NCBI GenBank assembly: GCA_947044405.1
Contig: CAMRHE010000157.1
Coordinates: forward strand, 2,928,501 to 2,992,500
Direction of reading: 5' to 3'
DNA: 64,000 bases
Source of the DNA: Leptodactylus fallax
Taxonomy: Eukaryota > Chordata > Amphibia > Anura > Leptodactylidae
Below the pieces are notes generated by a model. The model had not been told where the DNA came from and did not search any database. It saw nothing but the letters and a program-made list of their open reading frames with translations. Positions 22,079-31,296 of this stretch are shown here, piece after piece. Every line of letters starts with the position of its first letter. The first letter of the stretch is position 1. The position numbers and the translations under genes were made by a program.

Positions 22079-23439
22079 AGCTTTATTATTATGACTTGAA
22101 TGGTTCCAGGTGCTCAATGTGATAAAGGCTCTCATAAATTAACTATTAACAATAAAGATATAATTTATTACAAGTTGATTATTATATGTAAAAATGATTA
22201 TTATTGTAACGTATTTGAATTGTTTCGTGTCACATGACTCTGATCATACATGGTCTAGTACAATGAAAGCACAGGATGAGAACAGTGCATCTACCTCCTT
22301 GAGTCATGTCATGTACCATCTGGGTTAAACGTACCTCACTTTGAGAACCTAGTCCCTGAAACCTCATGTATTACCCTAGGCCCTGCCTCAAGCCACTTTA
22401 CAGCTGCTTTTTTCAATATAGCAAACATGATTATTACTATTAATTGGTGTGAACTAGCCCATAGCTGTGGTGGTGGTCTCCCGCTGAACACAACAGATGT
22501 TCGTGCTCAGTCCAATCTCTAGGTGTGCTATATTTCCACTTTAGCTATAGTTTATCTTTGAGCCCTCTTTATTATAGCTTCTAGAGGAATCTTTGCTTCA
22601 TTGGTAGAATTACACAATACTATCATTATATTCTGTTTTACATAATACTGTCATTTTGTCAGGGCAGCCTCCGTATCTGATTGTAATTTGTACCATAGAT
22701 ATTGTTAGTCTTTATAACATCATTACAATAGAGACTGATCCTTTGACTGCAGATCTCTGGTCATGATTTTAGTGTTCCAATATGTATTTTTAGCCGGGAG
22801 GATAAGGACAGCTGGAAAAACAACCAGGAATAAGCCTTTTCTTTATACTTTGCAGCAATGTGGTCAGCAGGCATTACTGCCACATGTAACCTCCACAAAG
22901 CTAAGAAAACTAGCAGCTTCATATTTAGTACAGATAAAGAAGCCGACCTTTATATATACATGTGGTGTGTAGCTTTAAATTACCCTGATCATAAGTATTG
23001 GTCTGTTTCATGTATAAATTGCTTCATCTTCTGGGGCCATACCGCATGACACGATGGTGGAGCTGCGGTGAGATATAATCACATCTATACTGGTTTATTT
23101 CACTGCGACACAGAAAGTTATATTTATTGGTAGAATTTAATAATACTATTTCTGCCAAAAGCTCATATTAAAGAGGACTGGTCTCTCTCCTGACAATATT
23201 ATAGTAAATATGTACATTCTTTATTAAATAACAATTCTGAAGTATCTTTTTTTAGAATTCTGCATTGTATTGTTCTTCTATTATTCCTCCTAGAAATGTA
23301 TGACTAATTGACAACTGGGTGTTACCACTTGGGGGGGGGGGGTGTCCCAGCACACTCTCATCCTGTCCATACAGTGCTGTTAGTGTTTGACTGTGCACAC
23401 ACCCCATTGACAGGGGGAATTTAATGTAAATTTATTCAT
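22079..23439. other. no gene recognised
   Basis: Anonymous AT-rich DNA. A G12 run lies at 23331-23342. No exon, RNA gene or transposon is recognised. Confidence 0.45.
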
Positions 23440-23649
23440 TAAAGGGATTTTCCAGTTTCTAATATTGATGGCCTAGCCTCAGGATAGACCAGCGATATTA
23501 AATCTGCGAGGCGCAACACACAGGTCCCTTGCAGATCAGCTGTACCAGGGCAGCGCCACTCCCAGTAATATTTACACGCCTGGAGCCATGTTGTGAACTG
23601 GAGGGTCAGGTTTGGGTAATGCAGCGCTGTCCCATATGCTTCAATAGGA
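23440..23649. repeat. half of a family D palindromic MITE
   Basis: Begins TTAAAGGGATTTTCCAGTTT and runs through TATTGATGGCCTAGCCTCAG. It is the inverse of the right arm of the neighbouring element at 24003-24350 and continues just past the centre (ATGCTTCAATAGGA). There it stops abruptly at the start of duplicated block copy 2, so the second half is missing. Confidence 0.75.
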
Positions 23650-24001
23650 CACTTCTGGGGTAACAACAGATATGGCCACTTAACCCAGATGTTACTGTTG
23701 CACCCCCTATCGCTATGCCTGACTGTCGTCTAACCTAACCCAAATGTCCAACCTGCCTAAGTGATCCATCCTTATACCTCAATACATCCTCTATGAGATA
23801 AAATAACTATGTTGTCAAAGTCCTAATACATGGGCCAATAATTGGGACAATTATCATAAATGAACACTCGCAGGAAGCTCATTCCTGATATAAATGTGCT
23901 GGTGGTCCCATCTTTTATGCAGCACAAGAAAATCATCGCCCTGTGCTAACATAGATGTGCTGCTGCCAATGAAACTGTATGCAGTCTAACTTGGCTTGTG
24001 T
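23650..24001. repeat. duplicated block, copy 2
   Basis: Near-identical to 21258-21613 in the same orientation. Its left edge abuts the truncated family D arm and its right edge nearly abuts a complete family D element (24003). This copy is therefore bracketed by MITE sequence, while copy 1 is not. Capture by a MITE, or recombination between MITE copies, is possible. Confidence 0.9.
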
Positions 24002-24002
24002 T

Positions 24003-24350
24003 TTCAGGGGCTATCCAGTTTCTAGCATTGTTGACACCTGGGACCCGACACTCGGGACCCTCACAGAACAGATGAAATAGGGAAGCACACCTCTCAGTAA
24101 TGTTTACCCGCCAGGAGTGTAGCGGTGGGTTTAGATACTGCAGCGCTATCCTATTGAAGCATATGGAACAGCGCTGCATTACCTAAACCTGACCCTCCAG
24201 TTCACAGCATGGCTCCCGGCGTGTAAATATTACCAGGAGTGGCGCTACCATGGTACAACTGATCTGTGAGGGTCCTGTAAGTTGCACCTTGCAGATTTAA
24301 GATCCTACGGATAGGCCATCAATATTACAAACTGGATAACCCCTTTAATG
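24003..24350. repeat. family D palindromic MITE, complete
   Basis: The left end AGGGGCTATCCAGTTTCTA pairs with the right end TACAAACTGGATAACCCCTT, which then continues TTAA. The arms include GCAGCGCTATCCTATTGAAG and its inverse, and TGATCTGTGAGGGTCC near the right arm. This family (AAAGGGGTTNTCCAG ends, GGATAGGCCATCAATAT blocks) recurs at 35652, 46730, 58981, 60261 and 62338. It resembles amphibian T2-type MITEs with TTAAAGG termini. Non-coding. Confidence 0.8.
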
Positions 24351-24554
24351 TTCAGGAAGAATAACAGAAGAACGGCACAATGCAGAGTTATGAAAAAACA
24401 TTCTCCAGGATTGTTATTTCATAGGGAATACAAATGTTTAATAAACCAGTCAGAAGAAATGACAGATCTAGATCTTTTTTAGTATCTGTTCTGTTCTACT
24501 GTTAAAAATTCTATTCAGTCATTTTGTATGCTATATCCTTACCTAGATAACAAG
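24351..24554. other. no gene recognised
   Basis: Anonymous AT-rich sequence; nothing recognised. Confidence 0.4.
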
Positions 24555-24769
24555 TTAAGGCTGTGTTCACATGAGCATCATGATTTCCATCTTGACAGGT
24601 TTGATGCTACCACTGACATATCATAAACTCCGTTAGGCTTCCATCATATTTCTGGTTTGTTTCTTTTTCTCATTTTTTAATGCAAGCACAATGATGTAGG
24701 CTACATTATTCTTGTAATCAAAAAGCAATGGGAACCTGATGGAAAGGGAACAGTGTGAACACAGCCTAA
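24555..24769. repeat. MITE with GTGTTCACA-type ends
   Basis: The left end TTAAGGCTGTGTTCACATGA pairs with the right end CAGTGTGAACACAGCCTAA, about 18 bp of inverted repeat. The interior also pairs weakly (CTTGACAGGTTTGATG and CTGATGGAAAGG). The flanking TTAA/CTAA would fit a short A/T-rich target duplication. Non-coding. Confidence 0.65.
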
Positions 24770-25830
24770 TAGCCAATAGTATTGCCTGTGCAGCTCAGAC
24801 GCAATACATAGGATATCTGTGGTGTACTGTTGGCATATGTTCTGTATGCTGATAGACTTCAATGAGAAAATGTACGGCTGTCTTTTTGGAATACATTTAG
24901 TCAGGATAAGTCAGCATCCCACCGTCCCAACTGTATTGTAAAACGCAGTCAACCATACTTTTCAACTCAGCAGTATAGAAACAAAGTATACTGCAGGGTG
25001 TACTTTATTCTTAATGGCCGTCAATAGTGGATGAAGTGGCTATATGTCCATACATTTAATGGTACAAGCGAACATACGTGCTGCTATTAGCTTCAGCTGG
25101 CCCACTTTTCCTAGACTCCAGTGTATATCTATGCTATTTTGGTACCCAAAAGTCTGAAAAAACGGAGTGACAGCTGGTGAGATAGATGTAATGGGAGCCA
25201 CATGCTCCTCACAAGAACAGGTATAGCGAAAAATGGCTTAAGAGAAGCTTTTACAACTTGGCATTAGAGGGAAACGCAAGGATTTATATTTCCTGGTGAT
25301 TTTTTTGTATGTGAAGATGCTATTTATGGAGTTTTCCAAACTCAGCACCTCTATAAATGGGACGTTTCATCTAAACCTAATATAACACATATGTAAGGAA
25401 TGTTACATAGACAAACACTTAATTGAAACTGAGCGACATAATTGTAGGATGACAGATGGAAGCGCTCTCTCCTGCTTCATACTACTGAGATGAATTGTAG
25501 TAATCCTTCTGTATATTGGTATCTGCTGGTAGTATTAAAAATATCTTTAGCACGACAATTTAATATTGTGTAACAAAAAATTATAGATGCTACAATAATA
25601 ACAATGTATATACTCACTGACAGCCTGTGCTCATTACAGTGAAAATTGTTCAATATATGCATTTGTACAAGGTATATATGTCTGTGGGCGCTACCAAGCT
25701 GGTATCTGCAACTATCTTCTCTTATATTATGTTAACCAATAGCATATTCATGATTTCTTTTTCATTCGGGAATGTATTTTCTAGTTATCTGAAATTTTTG
25801 CTCAGAGTAGAATCTCTTGATTTAGTTTCT
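24770..25830. other. no gene recognised
   Basis: AT-rich anonymous DNA. The short open frames on either strand near 25480-25900 have no conserved features. Confidence 0.4.
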
Positions 25831-26047
25831 CTTAAGTTCACACTAGTGCTGGGTGTCCATTCTTCTGGTCCATGTGAGGACCAGAAGAACAGATAATAGA
25901 CCATAGTCTATAATGGAGTCCTTCTCGTGTTCATTCATTTTAACTGCAAACACTGGGCTTGCAGGACTTTTTTATCTGGCAATTTTAGATGGACTCTGCG
26001 TCAGAATTTCCAAATGGAGACTCCAACACAGATGTGCCCCTAGCCTT
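25831..26047. repeat. palindromic MITE, family E copy
   Basis: Starts CTTAAGTTCACACTAGTGCT and ends with ACACAGATGTG and CTAGCCTTA. Paired TCTGGTCC/GGACCAGA and an ATTATAGACTATGG-type centre are visible, and GAGACTCCA near the right end is diagnostic of the family. An overlapping open frame (25627-25896) is incidental. Confidence 0.6.
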
Positions 26048-26407
26048 ACACAGTGAAGCTGGTTTTACATGGTCATAAAACAGATACATTTTAGGGTCTG
26101 CATTATAATTGCTACACCAAGTTCAGCTCAGAAACTAGAGTTGGATCCAAGTATTTCTAGTCATCCTTACCTCTGTTTTTCTTTAGTTATGTTCGCCAAA
26201 AGTGGCAACAGGAAGTGCAGCCATATTGGTTGTCAGTTTTGATTGAGGCTTTTCATGAATGATGTCATTTTGCTACTGTGGTGTTTTATCAATAACAAGG
26301 TGGCAGCTTGGCAAAAAGCTAACTGAAAAGTGACAACCAATATGACAACAAAGCAGAATCTGCCAATATCTCTGTAAGTAAATGAAAAACAGTTACCTAA
26401 TAACTTA

Positions 26408-26803
26408 AAGGTGGTCACCGCACTGTCAGAGGGGACGACTTCACAGCTTAGCGTCATCGCTGGGTGGTGAAGAACACCTCCCCTTTACAGTACAAGTCTA
26501 TAGAAGTGTACCATCAGGGAGGCGTTCCTCACCGCCTAGTGATGACTCTGACCTATGAGGCTGGCCCGTCTGACAGTACAGTGATATTGGTAGCTGAAAC
26601 TAATGGCACAGATATTTCTGGCACAGGGACACACACCTGCAAAACTGAATTCATGGGAGATGTTTCTCACCACTCAGCAATGACACAGAGCTGTGAGACC
26701 AGCCCCCCTTTGACAGTGCAGTGATATTGCTAGCTGAAACTAACGGGACCAATATCTGTGACACGGGCACATACTGGCAAAACTGACAGTGCGCTGAATT
26801 CAC
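26408..26803. repeat. family C MITE, decayed copy
   Basis: Contains CAGCTTAGCGTCATCGCTGG and GAGGCGTTCCTCACCGCCTA, words shared with the elements at 38686 and 62655. It ends GACAGTGCGCTGAATTCA, which matches the subterminal region of those copies. The outermost AAAGAGGACC ends are missing. Confidence 0.55.
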
Positions 26804-26907
26804 AAAGACCCCATAGTATAATGATCAGATGCCTGGGGGATGAGACAAACATAAAAATGAGTGGTACTCAAGTCTCCTGTGCTACAGCGCGACTCCCTGC
26901 TGTTTTT

Positions 26908-27025
26908 GGCCCTCTACAATGATGTCACAGACATGGGTTATGCTGGCATCATTATGCGTCACAATGCCAGCCTGACCCACGTGATGTCTGTGACATCACT
27001 ACAGAGGCCCAAAGACAGCATGGAG
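26908..27025. repeat. long imperfect hairpin
   Basis: The arm TGGCCCTCTACAATGATGTC, followed by ACAGACATGGGTTATGCTGG, is complementary to ATGCCAGCCTGACCCACGTG and TGATGTCTGTGACATCACTA further right. The total stem is about 50 bp around a short loop. It is followed by GGAGAGGTGAGTTCCACTGG, a block that recurs at about 55603. Probably part of a larger dispersed repeat. Confidence 0.6.
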
Positions 27026-27230
27026 CCACGGCAGAGACCAGGAGAGGTGAGTTCCACTGGTTTTTATGCTTGCTCACCAACCCTGGGCCTCTGATCATTC
27101 AGACCCCAGAGTATTATAATAGCAGTATTTGTTGGGGTTCGCCCAACAATTACTCTTGCCGCAGGCCAGTGTCCTCACTTATCAATCCTCACTCCTGCTC
27201 ACGGCTGCCTCCTGGGATTGGTAAGTAAAT

Positions 27231-27273
27231 AAGGCCTGTTACCTGCTGGGTTTACTCCAGCAGGTGACGGCCT
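27231..27273. repeat. short hairpin beside an A16 run
   Basis: AGGCCTGTTACCTGCTGG and CCAGCAGGTGACGGCCT form a stem with a seven-base loop. An A16 run follows at about 27277. No function is assigned; the downstream T-rich or A-rich strand gives it a superficial terminator look, but this is not bacterial DNA. Confidence 0.5.
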
Positions 27274-27644
27274 ATTAAAAAAAAAAAAAAAAGGCAGCAG
27301 GGTCCCACTGGGCCCCCTAAGGTCACGGTACTTACACCACAGAGAGAGAGGGAGGGAGAGAGTGACGCAGTGATTAAGTGACAGCAGACAGGACAATAAC
27401 AATTTCCTAACCAAGACAATAATTATCCTGTCGAAAACAATCCGGTTATTGGCACTGATTTGCAGCTTCACACTATAGTTCGGATCCTATTGCTCAATAT
27501 ATATAGTATTAGTTGTTTAGCTTGTATTGCATTATAGTACAATGAGATAAACATTTCAGTGAACAATAACCGCTTATGTAATGGCATGCTGACACGGGTG
27601 CTCTGCTCTGACAGCTGTCTTTATCAGGGGTAACCATCTCCTAA
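27274..27644. other. no gene recognised
   Basis: Contains the A16 run and a GAGAGAGAGGGAGGGAGAGA purine tract near 27341. Nothing else is recognised. Confidence 0.45.
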
Positions 27645-28059
27645 GGGTGGGTTCCCACCTGCGCTTCAGTCCGTCCGCTGCCAATCCGAGTGAAAATCTC
27701 GGGAAACAGGATAGGCATCGGATACCAACAGGTTAGTGACGCATTGGTTAAAAACCCATTCATTTAAATGGGTTTTTAAAGCAATGCGCGGGTGTGCGCT
27801 TACACCCTCTGCGCTGCGAAGCCGTTTTTTTCGTCGGACACAAAGTCCTGCATGTCCGACTTTGTTTCCAACGAAAAAAAGGATTTGCAGCGCAGAGGGT
27901 GTAAGCGCACACCCGCGCATTGCTTTAAAAACCCATTCAAATGAATGGGTTTTTAACCAATGCGTCGCTAACTTGTCGGTATCCGATGCCAATCCCGTTC
28001 CCCGAGATTTTCACTTGGATTGGCAGCGGACGGACTGAAGCGCAGGTGTGAACCCACCC
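27645..28059. repeat. foldback MITE with TAA target duplication, family B, 415 bp
   Basis: Almost the whole element is one palindrome. Left arm: GGGTGGGTTCCCACCTGCGC, then CCGTCCGCTGCCAATCCGAG, AAAACCCATTCATTT, GCAATGCGCGGGTGTGCGCT and TTACACCCTCTGCGCTGCGA. The right arm repeats these in inverse order. The centre lies near GTCCTGCATGTCCGACTTTG (27844). TAA stands on both sides (27642-27644, 28060-28062). Because of the symmetry both strands have an open frame of about 100 codons with similar translations; neither is a gene. The copy at 18336 is a shortened relative. Confidence 0.9.
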
Positions 28060-29700
28060 TAAGTCTGTATCTAAGACTTATCCCAATACAGACTTATCTC
28101 TTTTTTCAGAATGATCTCCCCCATTCCATAAGACTATAAAACAGTATACAAAGCTTTAAGAGGGCTTTAAACTGCTACCTCTTCAAAGAAACCTAGGTAA
28201 TAAACTATACAACTTGGTCACCTCTTTCTGCGCTATAGACATGAATACTGACTCTTTGTCTTACAATATCTCCACCCATAGCACTTTGTACACTGAGAAT
28301 CCAACTGTGTGTCTGGTTCAGTTAGACCTGCACATATATAGATGTGCATTACTTTATTATACTGTGTGAATAATCCCTTATACCAGCCAACTCAATCCAG
28401 CTATCTACCTAGTTGCTTTGTATGAATACGTTCCTAATCAATGGGTATACATGAGGCAATAATCTCTGAGATCTGCTCAATAATAACCTATTACTTATAC
28501 ATAGGTGGCATTGCAAATTGTAAGCAAATTGAACTCTTTTCTAACAAGCAAACATAAGCAACTATATTGCTTATATGGCACTGTTGACCTCATTTAATAG
28601 TAAAAGCATAGACATTAGTAAATATAGAAAACACAGACTAGACACTTACACATTGTTGATTTATAGCATCTTTCTACAAGTCTCTGAGTCCTACCATCAC
28701 TTACAGCTCACACCTGGGGTATTATGTGACAAGTTTATGATTAGTCTACATTGCTCATTTAGCCTTGATTGACCCTGCTTCTTAGTTTAACCAAGATTTA
28801 GTCACGTCTCATTTTCTGCACCTGAATTGACTACTACACAAAATATTGTGTCTGATTCTGTCTTATGCCAACACACAATATTAGAACGAGGACACACTGG
28901 GCAAAATCTCCACTAGTTAGCCGCTCGTCACAAATTTACCAGAAAAAAACTAAATAAAATAACAGGTATATGGCATGTATCAGAAATAGGTATTTAATAG
29001 CTCCAGCTCAGGGTTCATTGTCTATAGTTGGGCTGGAGTAAGTAGTGGGAGTAATAGGAGCTTGGGGTAATGGTAAATTTAAAGTGAAACAATGTCAGAA
29101 AACCTAATCTTTTACTGTGTACAGTTAACCCCTGGTCAGCAAACATCATTCTATGGATGTTTTATGGGACTTACCAGATAGACTAGGTGTAAAAACATGA
29201 CATCTGAAGACAAGCACGTATTCATTTTAGATATAGTTATACAGTTCAAGAGAAGTCAGACACACAGTACACAGAGCATAGAGGGGGAAATGAGTCATTT
29301 GTAGGAGAGATTAGGTTGAAGGAGATATGTGGTCAGGGGAGGTTGAATAATTGTAAATGGTGGTATCTATCACCAGATAGAGGCATGAGGTCAATTGTCT
29401 GCAGTGTGGAGAACAATGGAATTATCTTCAGTTCACTCCCCAAAAAGGTTTCTTTTTCTCAACTTTTTTTTTTTTTTACAAAAATAAAGGTGTTAATGTT
29501 TCATGTTTTCCATAAGAATTCATCGAATAATATAATATATGAGAAAAACTACTGGAGAAACATCTTCAGTGCTAACTAGAGTGCAGTGTACAACAAGAAG
29601 TTAAGAATCAGTGAAGACTTGGCTGCAAAATCTTAGGATAAGTCTTCATATACATGACCGAGTGTGCAACCCAAGTCAGTTCCTTTTGGGTCTTCCGGGT
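28060..29700. other. no gene recognised
   Basis: Anonymous AT-rich DNA with poly-T runs (about 29463). Around 28150-28270 a CTTTAAACTGCTACCTCTTC block resembles low-copy repeats seen in frog DNA, but I cannot assign it. No exon is recognised. Confidence 0.4.
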
Positions 29701-29715
29701 CCATATGTCCATTCT
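29701..29715. repeat. target-site duplication, left copy
   Basis: CCATATGTCCATTCT, identical to 30597-30611. The pair brackets the L1-like insertion and marks it as a retrotransposition event. Confidence 0.9.
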
Positions 29716-30596
29716 TTTTTTTTTTAAACTGAAATTTTTATTGAAATGTTATAAATGTTACAAAACAACATAAAAAAATAAACAGCAGAAAGCAGAGCAA
29801 AATAACAAAACCTTTATGAATAAGGAACACAGAGATATAAAACAGACAGGACGAAAGACAAAGGGGGAACTGCAGGATAAAACATAAGGAGAGCAGAGAG
29901 TGGGAGAGATCAGAGACCTAGAAGGATACAATACATATCCCAAGGGGATCAATTGGACTGGAAGGCCTCCACCTTATTATTAAGAGTGGCAGTGAGGTAT
30001 TCCAGATTCCTGACATCCTTCATACAGGCTACCAGTGCAGGACCCATGGGGGGATGTACACTCTGTCAGTGGAGAGCTACCAGCATCTTAGCCGCAGTGC
30101 AAATATATAGAAACAGGTTAGACATCTTTTTACCAAAGAGTCGTGGTGGCAAATTAAGAAGGCAGACTAACAGATCTAAGGGGACCCCCTGAAGAAAAAG
30201 AACGTCAGTCATGGCCTTCCCTCCAAAAAGGACAGATCAAGGGACAGGTCCAAAAAAGGTGGCACATAGTGCCTATCTCCAAAAGGCAACTCCAACAAAA
30301 AGGGGGAATACTTGGGTTAAGAGTATGTAGGAGAACTGGGGTGTGATACCAGTACATCAGGATCCTGTATTGAGTCTCACGAAATGTTATGCAAGTAGAG
30401 GACTTGGCTGCATGGGACCATATGATCTGCTACTGGGCGGGTGAGATCTGCTTGCCCAAAGCCTCGGTCCACCGAGTCATATATTTGTGGGTCGGGGGGG
30501 ACCGTCCCTCCGGGGAGGAGAGTAGTCGATAAATATCTGAAATCAGGCCTCTTGTAGAGATACCTTCCCGACACAAACTCTCAAAAATGGTAGGGA
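29716..30596 (-). mobile_element. 5'-truncated L1-like LINE, 881 bp
   Basis: A non-LTR retrotransposon inserted on the minus strand. A T10 run at its left edge is the complement of the poly-A tail. Perfect 15-bp target duplications lie directly outside both ends. The minus strand from the right edge reads the end of an ORF2 protein, including SPEGRSPPTHKYMTRWTEAL and GKQISPAQ, then after a stop codon CITFRETQYRILMYWYHTP and a PPFCWSC...MCHLFWTCP zinc-knuckle-like block. These are typical of the L1/Tx1 clade C-terminal region. A non-coding 3' tail follows. Truncation at the 5' side is normal for LINE copies. Internal stops show it is dead. Confidence 0.9.
30100..30596 (-). pseudogene. C-terminal fragment of LINE ORF2 reverse transcriptase polyprotein
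   Basis: Only the end of the protein is present; the endonuclease and reverse transcriptase catalytic domains lie upstream of the truncation point. The visible blocks are KYMTRWTEALGKQISP, FRETQYRILMYWYHTP, then a cysteine/histidine segment (FCWSC, CHLFWTCP). At least one stop codon (after SPAQ) interrupts the frame. The extent toward 30100 is approximate. Frame and motif order match L1-like ORF2 tails in fish and frogs. Confidence 0.8.
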
Positions 30597-30611
30597 CCAT
30601 ATGTCCATTCT
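30597..30611. repeat. target-site duplication, right copy
   Basis: CCATATGTCCATTCT, identical to 29701-29715. Confidence 0.9.
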
Positions 30612-31069
30612 GACAGATCTGAAAAGGACCTGCTCTAAAAATAACGGAAGAGAATGGAATCCCGGAAGACACTCAAACTGCACACTCGGTCGTGTGTGAA
30701 GCCTTACTGTATGACAGAGAAAAGACTGAAGGGCCTATTATACAGTCTGATTATTGGACCAGTTCTTTTCTTGTTTGCTGGGCGATTCCATCTTTCATGC
30801 AGCATAAAAGATATAAGATTATTGACAACACTTGTAAACAGGGATGCGCTGCAGATATTTAAAATAACTGTTCTTTGCATCAGCCTATGTAAAAATCCGA
30901 TGCAATAAAGTGCCATTCGATACGTCATCAGACAACTTGCACAGACTCAGCGCGTTTTGCTTTTTGTTTTTTTTTAACAACAAAATTGTCCACCTGATTG
31001 GGCAGTTTTTTTGTTAATGTTCATGGTGGGATCATCTGTACAAACAATCCTATCTTCACTTGGACGTCC
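30612..31069. other. no gene recognised
   Basis: Contains a diverged TTTCATGCAGCATAAAAGAT block resembling the duplicated segment at 21258 and a T10 run at 30968. Nothing else is recognised. Confidence 0.4.
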
Positions 31070-31296
31070 GCATGATGGCCCACGTTGCATTTTTGGCTTC
31101 TGCACAAATGCAGAAGGAAAAATACTGCATTTTACAGAACCAACAAAGTTTAAGAGAGATTTTGGTTAATCTCATCCACACATTGCTGAAAAACATCAGG
31201 GACAATAGGATTCATTTTCAAAAAACGCAGCATGTTCATTTTAGCTGTGGAATTGGGATTTTTCTGCAGCATTTTGCTATTTGGGGTCTTAGTCTA
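31070..31296. repeat. family A MITE, decayed copy
   Basis: The left end TGATGGCCCACGTTGCATTT and right end ATTTGGGGTCTTAGTCTA are family A termini. TTTTACAGAACCAACAAAG and TGGTTAATCTCATCCACACA are equivalents of interior blocks in the copies at 3904 and 7421. Confidence 0.6.

Noticed and set aside
27231..27295. Hairpin followed by an A16 run, resembling a bacterial terminator
   Set aside because: The window is vertebrate DNA and the A-run is probably a retroposon tail or simple repeat.
27666..28038. Two open frames of 100-108 codons, one on each strand, with similar translations
   Set aside because: They are mirror translations of one palindromic MITE; the similarity comes from the DNA symmetry, not from a protein.
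29953..30192. 79-codon plus-strand frame over the LINE tail
   Set aside because: It lies antisense to the LINE 3' region; the real coding remnant is on the minus strand.
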